The notes: a model not told the origin generated them from the letters alone. Shown: positions 9,484 to 20,700, counted from the stretch's first letter. The stretch is DNA of 64,000 nucleotides from Siphonodentalium dalli (GCA_032622095.1 CP136062.1:202271959-202335958), one strand, 5' to 3'. Made by a program: numbers and translations.

Positions 9484-11121
9484 GATTGTTTGAATTATTA
9501 GCTAAACATTCATACAAATGAATCATTATAAATCAGTGTTATGGGTGTCTGAACCTGGCTATTTATTATAAGGCACATTATTATTTCTTGCGGATAGCGT
9601 GTCAAGTGAGCAGGGACGTGGACTGGAGGGTCTCCAATGTTCTGGCGTCCACCTTGGAATTTCCAACCGCACCATCCCCTTGAAACAGACCAAAGTGATG
9701 ATTTATTTTGCAAAAGATCATACATTATTTAATACAAAGCATAATAAATAAATGGAATTAGATTCTTTGTCCATTAAAACCAGTTTCTTGCCAATTGGGG
9801 GGGGGGGGGTAAATGTGATATAGAAAACAAGATCACACCTGCTCCCTAATTCCTGTCCACCCATCATGAGTTTTGGATCAACTCTAATGAAGAGGTGTCC
9901 ATTTGTATATATCAAATATGGTTGATTACATGTTTAAAGGGTAGGCAGGTATGCAAATGTTGGTCTAAAAACGACAAATTCCCCACTATTAAATTGTTGT
10001 CAAAACAAACTAAGAGAACAATTTCAACATATTGTTGGCGTTAAATTTCAAACCAATCCATTGTAAGATAAGAAATTTGTAACTGTTGACCATTTTGACC
10101 AAAGTTGGGGATAGACACCAATTAAGCACCCCCTCCCCAAGTCCCCCCCCCCCACCACCACAATAACGTCATAACATATCAATGATTCAGTTATACGTGA
10201 TTTCATAAGTTATATTCATGTCTGGGCGACAAACATGTGTAAATGTCCCTCAGGCGGACTTCAGAGGAGGAAATATGATGGCGCTGGAATCGAAATATTG
10301 TCACACCTGGATCTTTCAATAATGCCCAGATTAAGTAAATGAATATAACATCTCATATTCTCCTGAGACTAGATTTATATTACCATTGGTCATTTATATA
10401 GGCGGGCATGATTATGATACTATACTTATCGGGACTTTCAATATTTTATTTCTGCCTATTAATGTCACTTAATCTCCCGTATTATGTATTTATTGTGTTA
10501 TTTCTTGATATACCTGTTCTATAATGCAAATTACATAAGCTACAATCATTATCTGGTTTAAAATGTCAGATACACAAGACGATTTTCGGACCAAAGTGCA
10601 GAAATCGTTCGAATAAATATCATGTACAGAACCGTCACAGCCATGATTGGTTTGAAATAGAACCGTAACACGCACCTGTGTTGATTACGAGGTCACAGCT
10701 CCCAATTATCAACCACTATCGGGATACTTTCTCAGCTATTTTACAAAAGAATAACACGGGTATACTTTATAGTCAGTGTTTGTCTTCAGAATGCGTTTTA
10801 TATTTCATACGCCACGAAAAACAAAGAAATTGTGTGCACATGGCTTGATTTTCAGTGATAACATGTTGATATTTACGCGTTAACTCGCTAATACCGAGTT
10901 AATTGTGGTCTGGAGTTCAGGTTTCGATAACACGGCACTTCTGTGGCCTCTGTTCATTCAGGAAAGTATAATATATTCAAGATATCTATAATTATGCGTG
11001 ATTTTGTCACAAAAATGATTATTTTCAATCATCAGGAATCGTAACAAATCAGGCAAGAACCATCACAATACCGGCGATAGAATGACTTCCGATGTAACAG
11101 TTCCTACACAGTGGAGCAGGT

Positions 11122-12240
11122 CATACATGGCTTTTATTGCTGTGTTATGAATTTGTTTCAATGCGTTGCAAAATCTCCCATAATAAAAGAAATTAACCCC
11201 AAGATATTTGAATTCTTTAACTATTTCCAATTCTCCTCCCCTGTACATGAATATCGGCAGGTTTTTCGGCAGTTTTTTTTTTACAGAAAATCACAATTTT
11301 AGTCTTTCTAGTATTAACGTGGAGCTTCCATGCATCGGTATAGTCGGAAAACGCTCGCAAAGCTCGGTGCATATTTTCCTCATTCCCGGTAATCAGGACC
11401 GTGTCGTCTGCATAAAATATACAAAGTAATTTGATATAAATTCCAATATATTCCATGTACATATTGTCTAGAAATTGGAGGTTATTTATTGCACAATTTG
11501 ACAGAAAGGTTGTGAGGTCGTTAATATATAAAGAAAATAGAAATGGTGACATTAATTCTCCTTGAAATAGGCCAACATTGCTAGAAAAGAACTCGGATTT
11601 TGCTCCGCCCTCTTTAACACACATTTTAATTTTACTATACATGTCCTTAATAATCATAACTATCTTGCCGATAATTCCACAATCTAGCATCTTCAACTAT
11701 AACGCGTCTCTCCTTACGGAAATCAACGAATGCACAATACAATTTCTTACCATTTGACAAATATAAATTGATAATACTCTGCATAATACTTTCCTGAAAC
11801 CAGTTTGAAATTTGCTTATAATTTCATTATCTTCAGAAAAAGATGTCAACCTTATGTTTAAGATAGATGTGAAAACTTTAGACAGACAGCTCAAAAGAGT
11901 TATGCCTCGATAAGAATCAGGCTTATGAACATCACCTGATGTTTTATAGATTGGCTGTATTATGCCAATTGCCCACCCCGATGGGTAGTATCCACTGTCA
12001 ACTATGGCATTGAAAAAATTTGTATAGATTGGTAACATGTATTCCGCAGATACTTTAATGTATTCGTTTGATACTCTGTCAAAACCCAGGGCCTTATCGT
12101 CACGCAGTTTTCTAATCGCCATGAGAATTTCATTCTCAGTGATTGCATCATTGAGATAGGAAGAGTTCGATAAATCAAGATCGGCCTTAAAATTAGTTTC
12201 CAAGCAACCATCATCATCATAAACACGTCGGCATCAGATC
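11122..12240 (-). pseudogene. LINE L1, 5' part: reverse transcriptase
   Basis: This is the reverse transcriptase core of a non-LTR retrotransposon. On the minus strand from about 12230 the order is: an N-terminal stretch (ITENEILMAIRKLRDDKALG, then DRVSNEYIK); the fingers motif YRGITLLSCLSKVFTSILN; KFQTGFR; an FVDFRK block where the following AFDxVW segment has been lost; GLFQGELMSPFLFSLYINDL; the catalytic YADDTVL at about 11410; and the thumb motif FKYLGVNF near 11200. The RT core is broken by frameshifts near 11700 and 11250, so it is dead. The 5' end is truncated near 12240. It continues at 7711-6816 beyond the nested transposon. It is about as diverged from L2 as different families are. 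Confidence 0.93.
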
Positions 12241-12588
12241 AAGAACACCCCCTCAGTTAGTATTTTAACACACGTGCCCCGTGAACGCCCGTTGAAAAAA
12301 TTACATGCATATGGTACTCCAGTCGACATAAATTTCGACTCAGTATATCATATAAATTCATCTTAGTCGAACAGGACTGGCCGGAAAGCTATTGCCAGAC
12401 TTGGGGATATACCAGGAAATTCCTTGTTTTGATTGGAAGCGGTACCAGAAACCGCTAACCCCGATTGGCTAACCGATAACAGCTGCGCGTGTCCCGTAAC
12501 AATAGCTCAGGTGTCTTTTAAAAGAAAGACTTTATTCATCGGTAAAACTCGTTTTCGACGCTTTTAATAATCTCATCACAATAGGAAT
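12241..12588. other. Non-coding stretch, nothing recognised
   Basis: This is the flank upstream of the truncated LINE L1. It has no repeat boundary or coding signature that I can support. Confidence 0.45.
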
Positions 12589-12750
12589 ATGAGTGTTACA
12601 GTGGACAAAGACCGAAACGATGTGTTATTGAAGTGTGTTTCGTCTATCTTGGAAGAGACAGTTATTTCAGAGTTGAAATCTGAACAATTTCAAGTGTTGT
12701 CGGCGCCCATAAATTATTCCTTATTTGGAATGTCTGCGACATCAGTATGA
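12589..12750 (+). CDS. Small ORF of 53 codons, possible first exon of an unidentified gene or element
   Basis: An ATG at 12589 opens 53 codons to TGA at 12750. The sequence is acidic and helical in the middle (LLKCVSSILEETVISELKSE), then QFQVLSAP. The ELKSEQ...VL stretch is reminiscent of the start of RecQ-like helicase repeats common in invertebrate genomes (usually LKPEQ), but no helicase motif I (GKS) follows. Codon choice looks more protein-like than the surrounding AT-rich sequence. A spliced first exon, a TE fragment or chance are all possible. Confidence 0.2.
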   Translation: MSVTVDKDRNDVLLKCVSSILEETVISELKSEQFQVLSAPINYSLFGMSATSV

Positions 12751-13194
12751 CGTCACGATATTGAGGGTAGCCCATTGTTCTGGAAATAGGTTTTTACTTG
12801 AATTCGTGTCGACGTAATATTATAATTATTACGGAGATGTTTACGTCGACTGATGGTACTCAAGGAGATATATAAAAATAGGTACATGACTCAATGAGAA
12901 AGATAACATTAGGTAATGACGATCAGAAATATGTCATTGTGAGTTGAATAAGCCACATCAAACTCAAGCATAAGCAGGATCACACAATGTTATGTGCTAT
13001 TGTTCCTGATCTATATTAACTATTAATAAAAATATTGGCGGCGAGAGAAAAAAAATGAATATGAAAGAATAATAATACTATCACACTACGATGGGTTTGT
13101 TAAATGGTAGTACCATCAAGCTATTAACATATGATCTGCAAAGAGCGTCAAGAAGTATATAAATCTTAAACGTGAATGCACGGAAATAGGCAAC
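12751..13194. other. Non-coding stretch with a short GTCGAC inverted repeat
   Basis: GTCGACGTAA near 12808 faces TTACGTCGAC near 12840, giving a small hairpin. No other feature is visible before the LINE ORF1 start. Confidence 0.4.
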
Positions 13195-13805
13195 ATGGCC
13201 GCTAACAGATCCAGGCTTTCATCAACAAACAAACATGATATAAAGGAAGACGAACTTAAAAAGTCAATTACCGACACTCTGTTGAAAGATGATTGTTTGC
13301 TAAAAAAAAAAGGTAGTGGACAGTTTGACCGACAAAATCGTCGAACAAATCCTCTCGGACGACAAAACTAAATCTTCATTAGTTCAGGCCATAGTAAAAA
13401 ATTATGACTTCTCCAAAGCTGTTGATGAGTCTATTGATAATCCAGTAATAAAACATATCAAGGAATTGGAAAATGAAGTCATGAAACTTAGAATAGCAAA
13501 CTTAGAACTGAAAGATAGTGTAAACAATCTGAAGCAATATAGTCGTAGAAACTGTCTGCTCATTCATGATGTCCCGGAACAAAATGATGAATACACAAAT
13601 CAAATTGCTTTGGATGTATTCCGAAAGGCTCTAAATGTTAAATATTGCTAGGCAAATGTATTCTAATATATAGGCGAGACTCCGTATGGGAGACTAACAT
13701 ATATACGAAAGAATGCATTGGCACAGAGTTTTCGCAAAAATATCAGGAAGCTCCAGTAATGGAAGGGTTAAGGGCACACCAGAAGGAATAAGAAGCCATA
13801 TTTAA
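13195..13805 (+). pseudogene. LINE ORF1-type fragment, frameshifted and split by a MITE
   Basis: ATG at 13195 opens MAANRSRLSSTNKHD and an acidic helical region to a run of ten A at 13302-13311. There a one-base shift moves the protein to the frame starting with VDSLTDKIVEQIL near 13316. It continues with a coiled-coil stretch (KELENEVMKLRIANLELKDS) and the conserved QYSRRNCLLIHDVPE block. That block is typical of the RNA-binding ORF1 protein of many invertebrate LINEs. The frame reaches ALNV at about 13637, is interrupted by a MITE (13638-13771), and resumes as KGTPEGIRSHI before a stop at 13803. The expected RSHR-type motif falls at that point. Whether it belongs to the family of L1 or L2 cannot be told. 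Confidence 0.75.
13638..13771 (+). mobile_element. TTAA MITE, subfamily 2, copy a, inside LINE ORF1
   Basis: TTAA lies at 13638-13641 and at 13768-13771. The right terminus is CCAGTAATGGAAGGG-TTAA, matching subfamily 2 ends (TTAACCCTTCCAT). Internally there is one decayed palindrome (ATGTATTCTAATATAT against ATATACGAAAGAATGCATT) and the subfamily marker TTTTCGCAAAAATATCAGGAAG. The left terminus is lost. Deleting the element and one TTAA rejoins the ORF1 reading frame exactly. Confidence 0.85.
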
Positions 13806-14623
13806 TTCACTTCCGATTACACAAAAATAGATAGACCAGCCAACAATCAAGACGACGTACAACCTTTACAATCCAACCTAGACCAAATTATCAGGATGGC
13901 CAGGCAAATGACTCTTGCTCATTAACACTTTTACGTGTAGAGAATGATGCACCCGGAAAAGTACATACCAGCGACTGGCGACCTTCGACAATACATTTTA
14001 ATTTATAACCCGCACTAGATATTTAACGAAGCTATAGTAACAAAAAAACTGGGCCTCGTGATTAGAACTTTCATCCTCATGGATCACGAGATGTTCCTAA
14101 TACTGACCTTAGACCAACTCTTGAGTGTCGTTTCTCAATATGGTCTCCACAGGTGACCCTGGTGTAGAATATATGCACTGTCCCACTACGAGGGGTAAGC
14201 TTCCCCAAATGTGGCTCCCTGATTAGTTTAAACAGTATTTATTCGTCGTAGCAGTTACCACGTTTAATGACGAAAATATGTATTGAATATAACAATATCA
14301 GATTTCAGTGTGTGATATATGATTATATTTACATACTGAGTGTGATTATCCAGCATTCCGATTGGTCGGCGACCACGTGACTAGTTGCAATTATTTCTCG
14401 ATAAACCTGCAAGAGGGTCATAATGACAACCATAATTACATCGACACGTCATTGATTTTGGAGAAGAAGATCGCGTAATGTCTTGGGCGCATTTGCACTC
14501 GCGCAGGATTGACTTAATAAATAATCAGGCTTCAAAATAAAGAGCCTCGTTTTGAAATTGTTCGTGTTAACTTTTGCCAATATAAAATTGATCAAAAACA
14601 CCTTTGGTGTCACGTAGTATTAA
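13806..14623. other. Non-coding stretch; possible further LINE ORF1 debris
   Basis: Sequence just after 13806 still reads as broken peptide (PYLIHF, FRLHKN in shifted frames), possibly more of the ORF1. A 39-bp block at 14205-14243 (AAATGTGGC, CCCTGATTAGTTTAAACAG) recurs at 15749-15787. Nothing else is recognised. Confidence 0.4.
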
Positions 14624-15205
14624 CAAGCTATGACCACTTACCTCACGGTTACATCTCCATAAAAACAGTCCACATGACAGTTAATCCTTAAATAGTTTTC
14701 ATTTGTAGATGCAGGTTAATTTTCCGCTTGTGCAAACTTGTCAGTGAACACTGAAATTATTTTTGTTTCCGAATCCAATAAAATTGAACAGTAAATCGGC
14801 GTGAAATGTATCCGCTTTTATGTTCCAGAATAATGTTGCACATCTCATTGTATACTGTTATTGTTCGAACATTGTTGCCAATTGTATTTTGTAAATAAAA
14901 CATAAAATAAAATGAATTTTGATGAAAGTGCAGGTGAGAGAATTTGACCGGCTTTCAAAAACACGTCACGTGACAAATGGGAAATTCCGACCAGTCACGT
15001 GACAAATGGTACAAAAATAACTTCTCAGCTGGTTTCTGATCGGGTGCTATGGGATATTTTGGGTTGGTTTTGTCACGATACACATTTCGATTTAAATACA
15101 TTTACAAAAGTGGCTTTTTCGCTAAGTGTATATAAATATAAGGATTAACTGTCATGTGGACTGTTTTTATGGAGATGTAACCGTAAGGTAAGTGGTCATA
15201 ACTTG
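14624..15205. mobile_element. 582-bp inverted-repeat element (MITE-like)
   Basis: The left arm 14624-14690 (CAAGCTATGACCACTTACC ... AGTTAATCCTTA) is matched in reverse complement by 15141-15205. The arms differ at only a few positions over ~66 bp. The interior is AT-rich, with two copies of TCACGTGACAAATGG (14966-15009). No transposase frame exists. The target duplication is not obvious, so the superfamily is unassigned. Confidence 0.8.
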
Positions 15206-15297
15206 TATGTAAAACACTTCGGGTTTTACACAAGTTATGACCACTTACCTCACGGTTACATCTCCATAAAAATAGTCCACGTGACAGTTAATCCTTA
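15141..15297. repeat. Long hairpin made by an extra copy of the same arm
   Basis: A third copy of the ~66-bp arm (15231-15297, same orientation as 14624-14690) lies only 25 bp from the reverse arm at 15141-15205. Together they make a near-perfect 157-bp fold-back. The loop itself holds GTAAAACACTTCGGGTTTTAC, another small hairpin with a TTCG tip. The outer copy may be the remaining arm of a second, partly deleted element. Confidence 0.9.
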
Positions 15298-16774
15298 ACT
15301 ATCCATCTGGCTGCTTTGTAGTGGCGCTACAACAGGAGCAGTTATGGTCATCTTTGTGGACTATTATATTCATTTTGGACAATAACCCTTATCACTGAAT
15401 TGAAGTTTATATTTTGGCTGGGAAGATGCGATGTAACCAGCAGAGATAGTAAATTTATACATCCGCGACATGATGACAGTTTTTTGATAATCCCACATAA
15501 TCATTTCGTGGAATTCACCTATGAATTGGGGGATGCCTAGTGCATCTGCCGATATACCGCCATTGTATATCGAGCATTGCAATTGATTTTATAATCTCCC
15601 GTCACCAATAACATTCAGAGAGGAAAAGTACGATGTCGACAGACAGGTAAACTCTGTAAATGAATGGACAAAGGAACTAAATACTAAGTCCTATTTTCAG
15701 GTACGACATTTTACTAGGGAGAGTATTAAATTCAGCTGATAATACTCCTCAAATGTGGCACCCTGATTAGTTGAAACAGTATTTATCCCATAAATAATAC
15801 ATATATGATCATGTGGAGCGCATTCGACGTGAAACGTGGAGGTACATGCGACATATATCCATAGTTGTGGGTTGACGCTTCCGCTGCGTGAGAGATGACG
15901 TATCCACCCACCCGACAATCAACTCTGTCTTCACATTTGGGTGTCTCAACGTCGATTGGAAACCATTTTCGTATTTTACAAGTTGAGTGGAAAATTGTCG
16001 TGGGGAAATGAATAATATGGTGTCCAATTGGAAATCGTTGTTCCCTATTGGGGGGGGGGGGGTGTGACACACCCTATAAATCACTGTCTCTATAACGCTC
16101 AAACCGTCTAGTGCGAATGTGCAGGCAGTCCTGTAACGTCACTTTGTCTACTGATGTGGCTAGGAGTATACAATAGTAATTTGTGGTATCCACCAAGCGG
16201 TATCAAATCTCATGGCGCATATTTAAGTGCTTGAGTTTGGACATTGTGGGTTCTATTGACATTAATACACTACTGTACTATAACACTGACGTTGTCTGGC
16301 TCGAACGTGCAAGTGGTCTCGTAACGTAAAAAGTTGTCTGATGATGGGGTCATGAGTACAAAAGTATTTGTTGTATCCGTCGAGCCGAAAGTAGTTAGAT
16401 TGACCGAATGTCTTTTATATTACTCCCATCGTGATTGGTCTACATAATCTGACAGGAGTCCGTGTCGATAGCGATCTTCGAAATGTGAACCCGACACAGA
16501 CAGATGATCACCGATTGCTAGTGTCGGTAGACGCTTGATCAATGGATGAATTAATAATGCTAGTTCTCCGAGGTTTACATTCCCACTTTGGGATTATTCG
16601 CCGCCGCGTTAATGTCTTTTCGGATTGCAGTTCGGTTCACTGCGCCCGATGTGCGTAGAAACCGACAGCAGGGTAAATTCCCACCACGATCGCCTGTAGT
16701 GAAAACTTGGGGCGTCTTATTGGAAATAAGAACACACCTTCCCGATGACCGAGGTGCATATGCAATATATCCTC
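15298..16774. other. Non-coding stretch, no gene recognised
   Basis: It contains the second AAATGTGGC / CCCTGATTAGTT block (15749-15787) and a poly-G run near 16051-16062. It has no coding sequence I can support. Frames near 16575-16850 are open on both strands but show no family signature. Confidence 0.45.
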
Positions 16775-16837
16775 GGACAAATAGGTTCATATTGGACCTA
16801 AATATTCACATATGTTCATGTTGGGACTTATTTGATT

Positions 16838-17240
16838 TTGTTACCCAATAGTAGAGTTTTACTTCGTAAATCGTTGGGATTTAGAATTAACTGCTTAACC
16901 CCAAATTCGCGTTCGTAACGCCACAACGAACTGTTTCCCGCCCTGAATGAACTGTTTCCCGGTTTGCAATCACGGTCAGCTTTCGTGACGTCACGAGTGA
17001 ACTGTTGTCCGACCCGAGCGAACTGTTGACTGTCTCCGAGCGAACTGTTGACTGGCCCGAACGAACTGTTACATGGTTTGCAATTTCCGTGACGTTTCGG
17101 CTATTTCCGGAAAATTCCGGTTTCGTTTTTTAATTATACCGGATTTCCGCATTGTCACTGTCACGCTCGAAAAACAACACAATTATTGTGATTAATTAGC
17201 AATGACCTGATTATATACAAGTAAATGTATTGGGTAACAA
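16838..17240. mobile_element. Candidate ~400-bp element with short inverted ends and GAACTGTT repeats
   Basis: TTGTTACCCAATA (16838-16850) is exactly reversed at 17228-17240. Inside, 16926-17072, the octamer GAACTGTT occurs at least six times at irregular 12-60-bp spacing, usually preceded by CGAGC or a variant and followed by TCCCG or GACTG. The inverted ends could be those of an element, but no target duplication is clear. Confidence 0.5.
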
Positions 17241-17416
17241 AGCAATTATTTCATGTGTCTTTTGGGAACTGGCAAAATTGTTGTCCCTAGGTATCAGGAA
17301 TGACTATCGAACTGTTGGCCTCGGCCTTCGGCCTTGGGCAACAGTTCGATAGTCATTCCTGATACCTCGGGACAACAATTTTGCCAGTTCCCAAAAGACA
17401 CATGAAATAATTGCTT
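17239..17416. repeat. Long palindrome, ~85-bp arms
   Basis: AAGCAATTATTTCATGTGTC at the left edge is exactly reversed at the right edge near 17397-17416. The arms include CTGGCAAAATTGTTGTCCC and GACTATCGAACTGTTG. The tip is GGCCTCGGCCTTCGGCCTTG. Two or three mismatches occur in the arms. It again contains CGAACTGTT, linking it to the neighbouring repeats. Confidence 0.93.
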
Positions 17417-17460
17417 ACTAAAATAAGCCCATAGTGGACATATACCCGTTATTCAGTTTT

Positions 17461-18632
17461 ATGGCGGATTTAGTCAGCATTGACTAAAACAACCGGAAAT
17501 TAATCTGCAGACGTGGAAACATTTCTTTAGCGAAGGGGGACAGCAATCAGAACACCGAATGTCATGCTATAAAAATTGATAGAGGGGTCTCCTCATATGC
17601 ATCGATACTTGTATTTTATATATATTATTTTATCTCCGTGTCTTTTTCTCTTAATCTCTCATATGTCTTATGGTTCCGAGATATTATAAATAAAATCTTG
17701 ATTCTGCGCAGGGTCATGCTTCTCCGTTATCGCGATACCCCGCAAGCCCATATACACGAACTGCGTTCTGTAATACCCAGACACATTGGCGTCATGATTA
17801 TACCCGCATGGCCATTACGAAGCAATGCCGATCGGTAGATAAATGGAGTAGGCGCAGATAAGCTCTTCAATAGAGCAATGAATGCCAACACAGTGATTAT
17901 GATTTGAAAGTAGTTAGATAGATAGAAATACTGAAGTCGGATTAGTATCCCCAAAGAATGCATCGAGCGTTTTGGTTCAAATTCAAAATGTGTGTCATTT
18001 CACTAACTTAATCTAAGATTAAACCAAATGACACACACAAATCAAAAGGATCCCTTTTAAAATTTAATCATCAGCTGTCAATTAACTTGGCTGTCGCTTA
18101 ATTTATCATTAAGGTTATACGTCGGTAAACTTATATACTCGATGTCAGTCATTATTACAGAAAGCATAGACATGCTTAGTAGTTTCCGAACAGCAGCACC
18201 ACACATGTGTTTGGAAAGATGCCAGTCTTGATGACTTCAATCGACTGACCAACGACAATAATGAAAATGAAGATTGTCTGCAACTGAATGCGCGACTGAC
18301 AGGTGTTAGTTCCCAGGATATAATTGTTTCACAAATGACTTATCTCATTACATGGAAATAATTGAGTAAACTAGACCAATACTGACGTTCAATTGTAAGA
18401 AATAACTCTGGTTCAGATTAAGTCGATGAGTTATACCAGAAACTTTTGAAGTTGCATGTACTCTTACTGTTTGAGCGTCATATAATTTGTCTTCATCAAA
18501 ACAAGAGCACTCTCTTAAATATGTAAGCAAGGATCCCCATTCCAGTATAAATTGTATTCTACTGGGTGCATGGTTGGCATCAGTATTTTGCTGGCAAGAA
18601 TTCGAGAGAGACTGAAACCAGACTGAAACCAA
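17461..18632. other. Non-coding stretch, nothing recognised
   Basis: AT-rich DNA. A GTGTGTCATTT motif near 17991 faces AAATGACACACAC near 18025, a small inverted repeat. No coding signature. Confidence 0.45.
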
Positions 18633-18725
18633 ATGGGGGAGGGGGTCAATTTTAAATTGGTGGCATCACACACCGATCTAAATAACAAAAACCCCGTAAA
18701 TGACGGGCAAGGTTGCCCAGCTTAC

Positions 18726-18914
18726 CATCCCCTTAGTGCAATGCGTGGAACACCAACCCGGGCGATCAATAATAAAACCTGCATCGCCGTTGCAGAACGG
18801 TTCACGCTGACGAAGAATGTTGTCCACCGGACCGATCCTATACAGAGTCACGTCCCATGCAGTTAGCTTGAACATATCAATTGCACAATACCCCATCGGA
18901 ATCGAACGATCCAT
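18726..18914 (-). CDS. Candidate host exon, Cys-containing, function unknown
   Basis: On the minus strand from ATG at 18914 the frame reads MDRSIPMGYCAIDMFKLTAW, later NILRQREPFCNGDAGF, then DRPGWCSTHC. It has four cysteines and three tryptophans in about 63 residues and a more balanced base composition than its surroundings. The frame reaches GGGGATG at 18726, directly followed by GTAAGC, a good splice donor. If unspliced it runs on to a stop near 18678. I do not recognise the family. It could be an exon of a secreted or extracellular protein, or chance. Confidence 0.22.
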
Positions 18915-20360
18915 TATACGAAGATCGGTCGGATGACATCGAAAAGATTAACGTAGTTTTCGATTGCTTTGCCTTAGTTTCTCTGCGTATGTCACATGTC
19001 AATTCAAATGCAGGGCAAAGAAAAGTGCACCTCATAACCCCCAGCTCGTTCTTTTCGTGAGTTGCCATATATCAGAACGCCCGAAGGATAAATGTTATAA
19101 CTATTTGTCACATTGATTCATGATTTGACTAGTACGTGTTTAAATGATACATCTCTAAATTAAAGACGAACAGTATGATCACATCATGTTAGATTTTTTG
19201 AGTTGTTCAATTCAGTGTGCCGCCGTATGGGCCCAACACTAACCGACGTGGCATTTTGGATAATTGGTCATGCAACTAAATGCGTATGCGCACAGTGATT
19301 GCATTACGCTGCGCTAATTGTGGTGGAGGTGCATGGTCACAACCAAAAGTATATAGTCTGAAAGAAACTAAATCGCGTGCACGCCGTTTTATATCTTGCC
19401 ACATCCACATAACCACTCACAATATGCTCAGTTCATACACGATGACTACTTGAGATTGTGGCCATGACATTAAAATTTTACATATCAAGACTTATCTTAT
19501 TCCAGTCTCACCGACTTGTTTTGCATTTGTTATATAGCCCTTTACCTTCAACGCGTCACACTATTGCTTCACCCTATATATTGAAACAGGCGAGATTCGA
19601 TATTGTCATATATATGGAGTTGAACTGAACTAATATCGGATGGGTGCCAACATTGGCACCTACAACTAATTAGCACTCATTTGGCACAACTCATACTCGT
19701 ATGTCTACCTGTGGAAAAACAGTTTTTTTCTCTCAAAGGTAGCACTCGATGAGTGCAAGCAGATCTGTCACACAGAAAAGGATGCGAGATCGCGGTAATG
19801 GTACAACATATATGTTGTTATTACTCTGAACACCAGAACGGTTTGATAGCCTGTAAAAACTACAACGTTTCAATGGACGGCCTGAACAAAATAAAAATAA
19901 GACATTGAATAGGCATCTGATTTACATAACATACCATAAGATAATTGTTCTCAGCTATAAGTCACCATGACTTTGGCCGGTTATAGATGTAAAGTGTGTT
20001 AACAGACGTGTGTGATCACTCATCAGATTGGTATCTGATATCCCAAAGCTGTGCATCTAATAGCTCTTTAAATTCTCCTGTAATTTCATCAGGACAATAC
20101 AACATTGTTCTCGCTGTAAGCCTGAACTATTTTTTACTTTAAAATTCGGGATCTTTTCCGAGCATCAACCGAAAAGAATCATAGCTAGGAGTCCCGTATT
20201 TCGATTATATACATGATAAAAACCTCTTCGTATATTCCAGTTTAAATTCCATAGCTGCTCCTTGTTGTCTATTGTTTAACTAAAAGGTGCCTCATAGTAT
20301 TCAGACCTCCATTTCGACACAGTAATTTGTTCACGTTCCGGTGATCAAACAGTATGTTCT
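18915..20360. other. Non-coding stretch, nothing recognised
   Basis: Short open frames only (about 60 codons near 18877-19068 on the minus strand). No RNA gene or repeat boundary seen. Confidence 0.45.
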
Positions 20361-20700
20361 CCTGGATCATGAGATTGATTGATTGATTGATTGGGGTTTT
20401 ATGTCGCTTTAGCCACTAAGGCCATATCACGACATTGCCAGTTTTAATGGTGGAGGAAATCCGCACAATTACGGCTAATCTAACAGTGATTTCAATGGCT
20501 GATAAACTCGTCGACCATGTGCGGCAAACCACCGGCCATCGGCTAGTAACTGACAACTTTCCCAGATAACGATTTCGAGTTACAAAGTCCACGATGGAAA
20601 CATGTGGATTTGAACCCTTATCGCCAGCGCTGGAAGGCGAAACGGCTTGGAGTTGTACCCCTAACCGATTGAGCCACCGAGGCCCCGCCTGGATCATGAG
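20361..20700 (-). mobile_element. tRNA-derived SINE (copy 2) with 13-bp target-site duplication
   Basis: The element body is 20374-20687, reversed relative to copy 1. The flanks CCTGGATCATGAG at 20361-20373 and 20688-20700 are a perfect 13-bp duplication. On the minus strand it opens GGGGCCTCGGTGGCTCAATC (A-box region) and has a B-box-like GGGTTCAAATCC near 20610. A TGGAAACAT / CTCGAAATCGTTATCTGGG body follows. It ends in GTCGTGATATGGCC, AAGCGACATAAAACCCC and ATCA repeats. Compared with copy 1 it retains extra sequence (GGCCGGTGGTTTGCCGC) in the middle. Confidence 0.93.

Larger units (their letters stand above)
7704..11121. mobile_element. 3.4-kb non-autonomous DNA transposon inserted in LINE L1, 8-bp TSD
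   Basis: The element is 7712-11113. Terminal inverted repeats of roughly 90-100 bp start CACTGTGTAGGAACTGTTAC at the left. The right end is the reverse complement with about seven differences in the first ~88 bp. The flanks are GAGCAGGC (7704-7711) and GAGCAGGT (11114-11121), an 8-bp duplication with one mismatch. Removing the element rejoins LINE reading frame (AMYDLL then NTVHKP). The 8-bp duplication suits hAT or P-like transposition, but the CACTG start is not a standard hAT end, so the superfamily stays open. No transposase-like frame exists inside. Subterminal TTGTGAYGGTTC motifs recur near both ends. Confidence 0.92.
16775..17460 (-). repeat. Dispersed repeat (AGGTTCAATATGAACCTATT type) interrupted by fold-back DNA
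   Basis: The left flank (AAATAGGTTCATATTGGACC, TAAATATTCACATATG, GGGACTTATTTGA) and right flank (AATAAGCCCATAGTGGAC, ACCCGTTATTCAG) together match, in reverse, one continuous block at about 35960-36052. Related pieces occur at 20720-20910 and 21446-21510. Everything between about 16838 and 17416 is therefore inserted relative to that copy. Confidence 0.7.

Noticed and set aside
15783..16102. Overlapping ~95-codon frames on the minus strand
   Set aside because: Two frames over the same bases are both open, contain a poly-proline stretch produced by a poly-G run, and show no family features.
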